Shown one piece after another: positions 32,059 to 39,563 of a DNA stretch of 47,673 bases. The position numbers and the translations under genes were made by a program. This DNA is from Candidatus Afararchaeum irisae. GTDB lineage: Archaea > Halobacteriota > Halobacteria > Halobacteriales > Afararchaeaceae. The DNA lies in assembly GCA_034190545.1 (NCBI GenBank), contig JAXIOF010000048.1:11134-58806 (forward strand), given 5' to 3'. Position 1 is the stretch's first letter; the number at the start of each line of letters is the position of its first letter. The notes beneath the pieces are model-generated. The model saw only the letters and a program-made list of their open reading frames with translations. It searched no databases and had not been told where the DNA came from.

Positions 32059-33552
32059 CTACGCCTGCCTGAGTCTTACCTTGAAGACGCTTCCCTCACG
32101 TGACCCGGTGTCTTCCCTGTCCTCGACCCAGACATCGCCGCCGTACTCGTCGACGAGTGTATCGACGAGATACAGACCTATTCCGGTTCCGCGGCTTTCG
32201 AGACCCTTCTCCTCCTTTCCGAATATACTCTCCTTGGAGTCGTCCGACACACCGGTTCCGTTGTCGGAGACAGACACAACGACTTCTCTGTCACCTCTCC
32301 TCTCGGCTGATACCTCTATCCTCGGTATCTCCTTGTTATTGTGCTGTACGGCGTTGTTGAGTAGGTTCCTGAAGATTGTCGAGAGGAGACTGTTCGCCTT
32401 CACATCGACGTCGGGAATCCCCTCGACCCTGAACTCGGCGTCGTCGTAGGTCTCTCTCTTGACCCGGGTAACGTGTTCGACTGTCTCACGGAGCGAGACA
32501 GAGCCGAGATCCGACGTCTCACCGCTCTCTATCGACTCGACGAAGTCGCGCGCTGTCTTTGTGAGGTCGACTACGTGTTTGCTGGCGTCGAGAACCCTTT
32601 CGAGGTACTCCTCGCCGTCTGAGTCGACGTACTCCCTTAGCTCGCTTCCCCAGCCGAGTATGAGATTCATGTCGTTACGTATGTCGTGACGGACTATACG
32701 GTTGAGTAGAATCAGCTCCTCGTGCTCGTTTTTTATCCTGTCCTCAGTTCTGAGAGCGTAGATACCAGCTGACAGGTCGTACGCGAAGCCCTCTAAGAGA
32801 CTCCTCTCAGTCTCGGAGATACCCTGTGGCGGAAGATGAACCGTCATAGCGCCGTAGTCGTTCCCCCTGTGGCTGAGAGCCACGCCTATAGCGCCGTGTC
32901 TCTCCGCCGACTCGTCTGTGTGGTGTCTGTGCGGAGGCTGTGTGACGTCGTCGATCACGAGAACCTCGTTTTCGAGAACCTCGTCTACGTAGGCGTCGGT
33001 GTAGACGTTATGCCAGCCGTTCGCCTCCTTGTCGCCGTCCGACCCCGAAAGACGCCCCGCCGAGTATACGTCGGAGAGGTCGCCGTCGTCGTCGAGTACT
33101 GCGATAGACGTACATCCCTTCTGTCTCGACGCCAGAACCTCACACGCCCAGTTGAGGAGGTCGTCCTCTTCTTCCGCCTGTAGAACCGACCTGTCTATCA
33201 TCTGAATACATTCGAGTATCTCCTCCATCTCCTTCCTCTCGGTTATGTCTCGCAGAACCACGAGAGAGGCTGACGATCCCTCGTACTTGATCTCGGTAGT
33301 CTCGACCTCGACGGGCTTACCGTCAGCCTCCGAGTCCGACATTACCTCGCCTTCGAGTTTCTCGTCGGCGTCTATCTCTTCCTCCAGACTCACGAAGTCG
33401 GTGAGTCCACCCCCTTTCACCTCGTCTCTGGCTCTCCCGAGTATCTCGGCTGCGGTGTCGTTGACGTATGTGACACTCCCTTCCTGAGTCACTACTACCC
33501 CGTCGTCGAGGCTCTCTACTATCTTTCTGAAACTTCCGTGGCTTTCCGACAT
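32059..33552 (-). CDS. Orphan PAS-GAF sensor histidine kinase
   Basis: A 497-residue soluble histidine kinase. It has a PAS domain (about 8-110; ESLDDGVVVTQEGSVTYVND), a GAF-like domain (about 125-268), and a dimerisation helix with phospho-acceptor His289 in RIVRHDIRNDMNLILGWG. The HATPase domain has the N box IFRNLLNNAVQHNN, G1 VSDNGTGV and G2 GLESRGTGIGLYL. No membrane segments are present, so it senses a cytosolic signal. No response regulator gene is adjacent, which is common for haloarchaeal kinases. It is 70 bp upstream of the YcaO gene on the same strand. Confidence 0.92.
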   Translation of the reverse strand: MSESHGSFRKIVESLDDGVVVTQEGSVTYVNDTAAEILGRARDEVKGGGLTDFVSLEEEIDADEKLEGEVMSDSEADGKPVEVETTEIKYEGSSASLVVLRDITERKEMEEILECIQMIDRSVLQAEEEDDLLNWACEVLASRQKGCTSIAVLDDDGDLSDVYSAGRLSGSDGDKEANGWHNVYTDAYVDEVLENEVLVIDDVTQPPHRHHTDESAERHGAIGVALSHRGNDYGAMTVHLPPQGISETERSLLEGFAYDLSAGIYALRTEDRIKNEHEELILLNRIVRHDIRNDMNLILGWGSELREYVDSDGEEYLERVLDASKHVVDLTKTARDFVESIESGETSDLGSVSLRETVEHVTRVKRETYDDAEFRVEGIPDVDVKANSLLSTIFRNLLNNAVQHNNKEIPRIEVSAERRGDREVVVSVSDNGTGVSDDSKESIFGKEEKGLESRGTGIGLYLVDTLVDEYGGDVWVEDREDTGSREGSVFKVRLRQA

Positions 33553-33803
33553 ATTTCTGCTTCTCCCCTCTCTTAGAGCTACCGGATCTACGTATTTTAA
33601 ATCTTCCTCTCCAAAGGCGGTTTACTACGAGTAATATACAGCTTTACGACGATCTACTAAATTAATATTAAAATAATACACCTAAGTCTTATATTTACAA
33701 AATTAATATTAACTAAATTTTGTCTTGTTGGAACAGTAAACACACTGGACAAGGCTGTACGGAAATCTTGAGGTTTAATAGATTCTACGACGAATCCCGA
33801 ACT
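33553..33803. other. AT-rich intergenic region with a duplicated palindrome
   Basis: This 251-bp gap is strikingly AT-rich compared with its surroundings. AAATTAATATTAA occurs twice, at 33659-33671 and 33700-33712. Each copy contains the perfect 10-bp palindrome TTAATATTAA, and the copies are 41 bp apart. The purK promoter (33774-33780) lies downstream; a TATA-like TTAAAATACG on the minus strand near 33592-33601 could serve the kinase. No open frame in it looks coding. Confidence 0.6.
33774..33780 (+). promoter_or_regulatory. TATA box of purK
   Basis: TTTAATA is centred 27 nt before a GTG at 33804. It selects that GTG as the purK start rather than the TTG at 33720, which lies upstream of the promoter. 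Confidence 0.6.
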
Positions 33804-34931
33804 GTGAATCTCACGTCTGAACCAGTAACTATCGGGGTCATAGGAGGCGGACAGCTCTGCCGTATGATCTGTGAGGCTGCGTCGCCACTCGGCTTCGAGG
33901 TCGTCTTTCTCGACCCCACTTCGGACGCGCCCGCACGATCCGTCGCGAGAGAACAGGTCGTCTCGGGGTTCGACTCGGTTGAGGGAGCTAACGAGTTGGT
34001 CGAGTCAGCCGACTACGTCACATACGACATAGAGCTCGCAGACCCCGATGCCGTCGAGGGTGCCGACGTTCCCGTGCATCCTAATCCTGACACTCTGAGA
34101 CTCATACAGGACAAGTACCGTCAGAAGGAGGCTCTGTCAGAAAGAGGGGTTCCGGTTCCCGACTACACCCGAGTCGACACGGTCGACGACCTTCGACGAG
34201 CGGCTGACGGTCTGGGTCTGCCACTCATGGTCAAAGCCCGCGAGGGTGGCTACGACGGACGCGGTAACTACCTCGTCGAGTCGCCCGACGACTTCGAGGA
34301 CGTTCTCGACGAACTCAGCGGCGAACTCATGGCAGAGGAGTTTATCGATTACGACCGCGAGCTCTCGGTCATCGGTGTTAAGGGGGACGGCGAGACCGAC
34401 GTCTATCCGGTGACTGAGACGGTACACCGCGACGAGATACTCAGAAAGACGGTCACCCCCGCGAGAACCACCACTCAGGTAGCTGAGAAAGCCCACGAGG
34501 TCGCCCGCGAAGTCCTCGAAGCCATGGAAGGGAGAGGTGTCTACGGCATAGAGCTCTTCGAGCATGACGGCTCTGTCCTCGTAAACGAGATAGCACCACG
34601 TCCCCACAACTCGGGACACTGGACGATAGAGGGAGCCGAGACGTCACAGTTCGAACAGCACATACGTGCAGTAACCGGTCTCCCTCTCGGCTCGACTGAG
34701 CTACGTGATCCCACTGTCTCGGTCAACATACTCGGCGAGTCGGGTGACAGAGACGTCAGACTCGAAGGCGTCGACGGTCTCCTCGACTCGGGGGCACATC
34801 TCCACTGGTATGGAAAACGTACTGAGTATCCTCTCCGAAAGATGGGACACTTCACTGTCACGGGAGACGACACCGAAGAGCTACTCAGACAAGCCGAGGA
34901 GATCAAAAACAGCCTAAGTTTCGAACCATGA
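33804..34931 (+). CDS. purK: N5-carboxyaminoimidazole ribonucleotide synthetase PurK
   Basis: A 375-residue ATP-grasp enzyme of purine biosynthesis that makes N5-CAIR from AIR, bicarbonate and ATP. The N-terminal domain opens VTIGVIGGGQLCRMICEAA, and the B-loop and ATP-grasp motifs are LPLMVKAREGGYDGRGNYLV, LMAEEFIDYDRELSVI and VLVNEIAPRPHNSGHWTIEG. The GTG start at 33804 gives the normal family length, and a TATA box sits 27 nt upstream. The stop overlaps the purE start (ATGA), so N5-CAIR synthesis and mutase are made together. Confidence 0.94.
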   Translation: MNLTSEPVTIGVIGGGQLCRMICEAASPLGFEVVFLDPTSDAPARSVAREQVVSGFDSVEGANELVESADYVTYDIELADPDAVEGADVPVHPNPDTLRLIQDKYRQKEALSERGVPVPDYTRVDTVDDLRRAADGLGLPLMVKAREGGYDGRGNYLVESPDDFEDVLDELSGELMAEEFIDYDRELSVIGVKGDGETDVYPVTETVHRDEILRKTVTPARTTTQVAEKAHEVAREVLEAMEGRGVYGIELFEHDGSVLVNEIAPRPHNSGHWTIEGAETSQFEQHIRAVTGLPLGSTELRDPTVSVNILGESGDRDVRLEGVDGLLDSGAHLHWYGKRTEYPLRKMGHFTVTGDDTEELLRQAEEIKNSLSFEP

Positions 34932-35566
34932 GCCAAGTCGAGAGAATCATAGACGAGCTTGAGGAACAGGCGGAGTCGGACGAACTCGAAGACGAGGAGA
35001 CCCCCAATATAGGTATCATAATGGGGTCTGACTCCGACTTCGACGTCATGATGGGGGACGGCGACGACTCCGTGGGAGCATACGACGCTCTCAAGCGTCT
35101 CGGATTCGAGGAGGTCACCGACTACTACGAACCACCCGAGAGCCGTTACACCTTCGAGACCTACGTCGTCTCGGCTCACAGGACGCCCGAACTCATGTAC
35201 GCTTACGCGAGGACTGCGGAGGATCGCGGAATAGACATCATTATAGCGGGCGCAGGCGGAAAGAGCGCTGACCTCCCCAACATGACAGCCTCGGTAGCCT
35301 ACCCCGTTCCGGTGATCGGCGTTCCCGTCCAAGAGAAGTCGGTCGACAGTGTCATAGGAATGCCCACGGGAGCACCCATCGTGGCGACCGACGCGGGCAA
35401 GTCGTTCAACGCCGCCCTCTCGGCTGCCCAGTTCCTCTCGGTGACTCACGACGATCTCGCCGACCGACTAGACGAGTACCACGATGACCTCAAGGAAGGC
35501 GTCGGGGAGGTCTCTCGGGAGATGCACGAGTCGGGAACCCCCGAGTTCCGTAGGCGCGACGAGTAG
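34928..35566 (+). CDS. purE: N5-carboxyaminoimidazole ribonucleotide mutase PurE
   Basis: A 212-residue enzyme that converts N5-CAIR to CAIR. After an acidic N-terminal extension of about 25 residues the PurE core begins NIGIIMGSDSDFDVM. It continues with YVVSAHRTPELMYAYA, IIAGAGGKSADLPNMTAS and PVIGVPVQEKSVDSVIG. The C-terminus is also extended and acidic. PurE is encoded with purK, as expected for the class I (PurK-dependent) route. The start is set by the 4-nt overlap. Confidence 0.94.
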   Translation: MSQVERIIDELEEQAESDELEDEETPNIGIIMGSDSDFDVMMGDGDDSVGAYDALKRLGFEEVTDYYEPPESRYTFETYVVSAHRTPELMYAYARTAEDRGIDIIIAGAGGKSADLPNMTASVAYPVPVIGVPVQEKSVDSVIGMPTGAPIVATDAGKSFNAALSAAQFLSVTHDDLADRLDEYHDDLKEGVGEVSREMHESGTPEFRRRDE

Positions 35567-35599
35567 TCGTCTCCGTAGATAGGGTACCGTATGACAAGA

Positions 35600-35609
35600 T
35601 ATAATATTA
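35600..35609 (+). promoter_or_regulatory. TATA box of the livHMGF operon
   Basis: TATAATATTA is centred about 30 nt before the livH ATG at 35635, implying a leader of only a few bases. Confidence 0.55.
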
Positions 35610-35634
35610 CACCTCTTGAAGGCTAAAACAACCC

Positions 35635-36735
35635 ATGGCGACGATAGACTCACCTTATGAGGCGGTACGTGAGAAGCCCTTGACGGCGGCAGCCGTAGGC
35701 GTAGCCCTTCTGTTTGGTCTCGACCTGATACGTAGGCTCGTCCTCGGCGGTCTCGCCTACTCGACAGTCTTGACCTACGTCTGGGAGGGATCAGTCTTAG
35801 GTCTCACAGTGGGTCTCGCGGGAGTCGGTCTCTCGATGACCTACAGCATACTCGGCTTCGCCAACTTCGCACACGGCGACTACGTAACTACGGGAGGCTT
35901 CCTCGGCTGGGGACTCACCTACGTCGTCGTCGGCTACGGTGCCCACGACTTAGGCAGGCTGATACTCGTCGGACCCGGAAGTGAGGTCTACGGTGCCCAG
36001 ATAGGTGTCACGGTTCTCAACACTACTTTCGCGGTCTTTCTGGGGATACTCTTCGCCGGCGTAGCCACCGCAGGGGTCTCGGTTCTGATAGACAGGTTCG
36101 TCTACAAGCCGATGAGGGACAAAGACAGTATCTCACTCCTGATTGCGAGTGTCGGGGTCTCGTTCGCCCTCAGATACCTGATAGGATTCGTCTACTCGAC
36201 CAACAACAGAGGTACGACGCCCATACCCGAGTCGTGGAAGCTCGGACTCACCGAGGGCACTGTTACAGTAACGTCACACCAGGTCGCTCTCGTAGCCGTC
36301 TCCCTCGTTCTGATGGCTCTCGTACATCTCGTACTCAGGTACAGTAAGCTCGGAAAGGCGATGAGGGCGACCTCCGACAACGAGGATCTCGCACGCATAA
36401 CCGGAATTCCGACCGAGAGGGTCGTGAGATGGACATGGATACTCGGCGGAGGACTCGCGGGCGCGGCGGGGTATCTCTCGGTTCTCGAAAGCGGAAGCAT
36501 AAGCTACCAGTTCGGCTGGCTCCTCATACTTCTCATATTCGCGGCTGTTATACTCGGAGGAATAGGATCGATATACGGTGCTATGGCGGGAGGTCTCGTT
36601 ATAGGCGTCTCACAGCAGCTCTCACTCGTCTGGCTACCGAGCGGTGACTTCACTCTTCCGACGGCGTTCCTCATAATGATTCTACTACTCGTACTCAAGC
36701 CCGAAGGACTCTTCTCAGGGAGGTCGACAGCATGA
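35635..36735 (+). CDS. livH: Branched-chain amino-acid-type ABC transporter permease LivH
   Basis: A 366-residue inner-membrane permease. It contains LTVGLAGVGLSMTYSILGFANFAHGDYVT, the LivH signature, and the cytosolic EAA-like loop LGKAMRATSDNEDLARITGI. About nine hydrophobic helices are visible; the N-terminal extension of about 45 residues is larger than usual. With LivM it forms the channel for a high-affinity uptake system; branched-chain amino acids are typical, but urea and short-chain amides use the same family. It is first in the operon and overlaps livM by 4 nt. Confidence 0.92.
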   Translation: MATIDSPYEAVREKPLTAAAVGVALLFGLDLIRRLVLGGLAYSTVLTYVWEGSVLGLTVGLAGVGLSMTYSILGFANFAHGDYVTTGGFLGWGLTYVVVGYGAHDLGRLILVGPGSEVYGAQIGVTVLNTTFAVFLGILFAGVATAGVSVLIDRFVYKPMRDKDSISLLIASVGVSFALRYLIGFVYSTNNRGTTPIPESWKLGLTEGTVTVTSHQVALVAVSLVLMALVHLVLRYSKLGKAMRATSDNEDLARITGIPTERVVRWTWILGGGLAGAAGYLSVLESGSISYQFGWLLILLIFAAVILGGIGSIYGAMAGGLVIGVSQQLSLVWLPSGDFTLPTAFLIMILLLVLKPEGLFSGRSTA

Positions 36736-38072
36736 CACAGAACACGACGACAAAAGAAGTACTCGCCGAGGCTCTCGAAGACGACACCGTGAGGATAGCC
36801 GCGATGATGCTCGGAATCTACGTCGTCTACACCGCTGTAGGAGGGGTTCTGGGTCTGAGCACCAACGGAATAGCCAACACACTCAGACGAGTGACGTTCC
36901 TGACGTCCGTCTACGCTATGCTGACGCTCGCGCTCAACCTCCAGTGGGGATACGCGGGTCTCTTTAACATAGGAGTCACGGGGTTCATGGCTGTCGGTAT
37001 CTACACGACGGCGATCTTCACGCGTCCGTCTGTTCCCGCCTCGGAGGAGGTTCCTCTCGGATTCGGGGTTCCCGGCTTAGGAATGCCACTCATCGTCGGG
37101 ATAGTCGCCGGAATGGTGGCGTCGGCTCTCTTAGGCTTCCTAGTCGCACTCCCCGCTCTGCGTCTCCGCGCCGACTACCTCGCTATAGTCACTGTCGGAC
37201 TCGCCGAGATACTCCGTCTGAGCTTCAAGTCGGACGCCTTAGGTAGCTTCACACTCCTAGGCACGAGGCTCGGAACGGGAGGAGGAAACGGCATAGCTAC
37301 ACCCACGAACCCGGTACGTCTGATCTTCTACAAGACAGCCGAGGGAGCCGGCGAGCCCAACGGCTTCGGAGCCTCCGTCTTCTCAGTGATGGAGTCGGTG
37401 GGAATCCAGAGCTCAGTCGTCGTCTCGTGGGCTTATGTCGTCGTACTCGCAGTCTTCGTCGGAGCGATCTACTGGCTCGCTATGCGTGTCGGATTCTCGC
37501 CTTTCGGACGTGTCCTCAAGGCGGTGAGAGAGGACGAGGACGTCGCTCGCGCGCTCGGAAAGAACACCGACGTCTTCAAGATAAAGATCTTCATGCTCGG
37601 CTGTGCCCTCATGGGTCTCGCGGGTATACTCTGGCGAGGAAGCCAGGGACGTGTCTACCCCGACGTCTTCCAGCCTGAGTTCACCTTCTACGTCTGGGTC
37701 GCACTCATAATCGGCGGCTCGTCCTCGAACACCGGAAGCGTCCTCGGAGCCGCTGTCTTCTCGGCGGGTCTCTGGGAGGGTCCACGTTACCTCAACCAGA
37801 TCGTGACTAACCTATTCGAGATAGGCAGCCCGCCGTCGGCGTTCGACGACGCCGTCGCCCCTATCTTGTCACTCGACTTCGGTCCCTTCATCGCCTACTC
37901 CGTCGAGTCCCTGAGGGGCACACTCCGTCTCGTCATAATGGGAGTAGTTCTTATCTGGCTGATGCAGAGACATCCCGAGGGACTCCTCGGACACAGGAAA
38001 GAAGAGGCGTCGGCTGTCGATCTGTCGGTTAGGAAGGGAGGCGGTGACGTCGAAGGAGGTGGTGACACGTGA
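36732..38072 (+). CDS. livM: Branched-chain amino-acid-type ABC transporter permease LivM
   Basis: A 446-residue permease, partner of LivH. The LivM pattern is seen in YAMLTLALNLQWGYAGLFNIG and LPALRLRADYLAIVTVGLAEI. The coupling loop is FGRVLKAVREDEDVARALGK, and the C-terminal membrane region ends before an acidic/Gly tail (VRKGGGDVEGGGDT). The gene has ATGA coupling to livH upstream and a GTGA overlap with livG downstream, where a GGAGGT at 38055-38060 provides the SD site. Confidence 0.92.
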   Translation: MTQNTTTKEVLAEALEDDTVRIAAMMLGIYVVYTAVGGVLGLSTNGIANTLRRVTFLTSVYAMLTLALNLQWGYAGLFNIGVTGFMAVGIYTTAIFTRPSVPASEEVPLGFGVPGLGMPLIVGIVAGMVASALLGFLVALPALRLRADYLAIVTVGLAEILRLSFKSDALGSFTLLGTRLGTGGGNGIATPTNPVRLIFYKTAEGAGEPNGFGASVFSVMESVGIQSSVVVSWAYVVVLAVFVGAIYWLAMRVGFSPFGRVLKAVREDEDVARALGKNTDVFKIKIFMLGCALMGLAGILWRGSQGRVYPDVFQPEFTFYVWVALIIGGSSSNTGSVLGAAVFSAGLWEGPRYLNQIVTNLFEIGSPPSAFDDAVAPILSLDFGPFIAYSVESLRGTLRLVIMGVVLIWLMQRHPEGLLGHRKEEASAVDLSVRKGGGDVEGGGDT

Positions 38073-38848
38073 GCCCGAGCCCGACAGCCGCTCTCAGGGT
38101 CGAGGATCTCAGGAAGAAGTTCGGCGGCATAACAGCAGTCGACGGTGCTACCTTCGAGGTCGAAAAGGGGTCTATAACCGGCTTGATAGGTCCCAACGGC
38201 GCGGGTAAGTCGACGACCTTCAACCTCATCACGGGACAGATAAAGCCGACGAGCGGGAAAGTCTACTTCGAGGGCGAGGACGTAACCGGAGACGAGCCCC
38301 ACGTCATAGCACAGAAGGGTCTCGTACGTACCTTCCAGATAGCACGCGAGCTATCCGAGATGACAGTCCTCGAAAACATGATGCTGGCTCCCCAGAGACA
38401 GAAGGGCGAGAAGCTCTGGCGGTCTGTCCTTCCGGGAGCCCGTCGCGGCGTAATCGAGGAGGAAGAAGAGATACGTGAGAGGGCATGGGAGACACTCGAA
38501 CTCTTCGAGATAGACCACGTAGCCACCGAGTACGCCGGCAACCTATCGGGAGGACAGCTCAAGCTTCTAGAGATGGCGAGGTCTATGATGACAGATCCCG
38601 ACACACTCCTCTTAGACGAGCCCTTCGCCGGAGTCAACCCGACTCTCGAGTCGAAGCTTCTCGAACGTATACACGATCTCAGGGAGGACGGCTACACCTT
38701 CCTCATAGTCGAACACGACATCGATCTCATAATGGAGAACTGTGACGACGTGGTATTCATGCACCAGGGAGAAGTCCTGACAGAAGGAAGCCCCGAGGAG
38801 GTAAAGTCGGACGAACGTGTCATAGAAGCCTACTTAGGAGGTGTCTGA
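38069..38848 (+). CDS. livG: ABC transporter ATPase LivG
   Basis: A 259-residue ATP-binding subunit. It has Walker A GLIGPNGAGKSTTFN, a Q-loop region, the LivG-type VRTFQIARELSEMTVLENMM, signature NLSGGQLKLLEMARSM, Walker B TLLLDEPFAGVN and the switch His in FLIVEHDIDLIM. It starts at GTG 38069, eight bases after GGAGGT, overlapping the livM stop. It forms the ATPase heterodimer with LivF. Confidence 0.94.
   Translation: MSPSPTAALRVEDLRKKFGGITAVDGATFEVEKGSITGLIGPNGAGKSTTFNLITGQIKPTSGKVYFEGEDVTGDEPHVIAQKGLVRTFQIARELSEMTVLENMMLAPQRQKGEKLWRSVLPGARRGVIEEEEEIRERAWETLELFEIDHVATEYAGNLSGGQLKLLEMARSMMTDPDTLLLDEPFAGVNPTLESKLLERIHDLREDGYTFLIVEHDIDLIMENCDDVVFMHQGEVLTEGSPEEVKSDERVIEAYLGGV
38837..38843 (+). 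promoter_or_regulatory. Shine-Dalgarno site deciding the livF start
   Basis: GGAGGTG lies 6 nt before the ATG at 38850. The alternative GTG at 38841 overlaps the SD itself, so the ATG is the more likely start. Confidence 0.6.
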
Positions 38849-38849
38849 G

Positions 38850-39554
38850 ATGGCGTTACTCGAAGTATCCGGCTTAGAGGCGGGATACGGCAGCCTACAG
38901 ATACTCGACGGCGTCGACTTAGAGGTCGAGGAAGGCGAGTACGTCACCATAGTCGGACCCAACGGAGCGGGGAAGTCGACAGCTATGAAGTCGGTCTTCG
39001 GTCTCACGACACATATGGGCGGCTCGGTCGTATTCGACGGAGACGACATAACCGGACTCGAACCCGAGAGGATAATACACGAGGGGATCGGCTATGTTCC
39101 CCAGAACGACAACGTCTTTACCTCTCTCTCAGTAATGGAGAACCTCGAGATGGGAGCCTACATACTCGACGAGGTTCCCGACGAGACAGTCGACGAGGTA
39201 TTCGGCTACTTCCCCGTCTTGGAGGAGCGCAAGTCCCAGAAAGCGGGCACTATGAGCGGTGGACAGAGACAGATGCTCGCGATGGGACGTGCCCTGATGC
39301 TCGACCCCGACCTCCTCCTCTTAGACGAGCCGAGTGCGGGCTTAGCACCCGACTTAGTCGACGAGATGTTCGACAGGATAGACGAGATCAACGACTCGGG
39401 AACCTCCATACTCATGGTCGAACAGAACGCGAAGGAAGCTCTCAGAAGATGTGACCGCGGATACGTCCTCGCACAGGGTCAGAACAGATTCTCCGACGAC
39501 GGCGACAAGCTCCTCGAAGACCCTGAGGTCAGAGAGGAGTTCCTCGGAGGCTAA
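38850..39554 (+). CDS. livF: ABC transporter ATPase LivF
   Basis: A 234-residue ATP-binding subunit. It begins MALLEVSGLEAGYGSLQILD, with Walker A IVGPNGAGKSTAMKS, VPQNDNVFTSLSVMENLEMG, signature TMSGGQRQMLAMGRALM, Walker B LLLLDEPSAGLAPD and the switch His position replaced by Gln in SILMVEQNAKEAL, as is normal in LivF. The start is chosen by the SD site; a GTG three codons upstream is possible. It ends 9 bp before the convergent binding-protein gene. Confidence 0.94.
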   Translation: MALLEVSGLEAGYGSLQILDGVDLEVEEGEYVTIVGPNGAGKSTAMKSVFGLTTHMGGSVVFDGDDITGLEPERIIHEGIGYVPQNDNVFTSLSVMENLEMGAYILDEVPDETVDEVFGYFPVLEERKSQKAGTMSGGQRQMLAMGRALMLDPDLLLLDEPSAGLAPDLVDEMFDRIDEINDSGTSILMVEQNAKEALRRCDRGYVLAQGQNRFSDDGDKLLEDPEVREEFLGG

Positions 39555-39563
39555 ATCTCCTTT

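Noticed and set aside
33720-33803. TTG-initiated extension of purK
   Set aside because: It would add 28 residues with no family counterpart and lies upstream of a correctly placed TATA box.
34541-35449. 302-codon open frame on the minus strand
   Set aside because: It is antisense to purK and purE, has no recognisable protein motifs, and its composition is that of a shadow frame.
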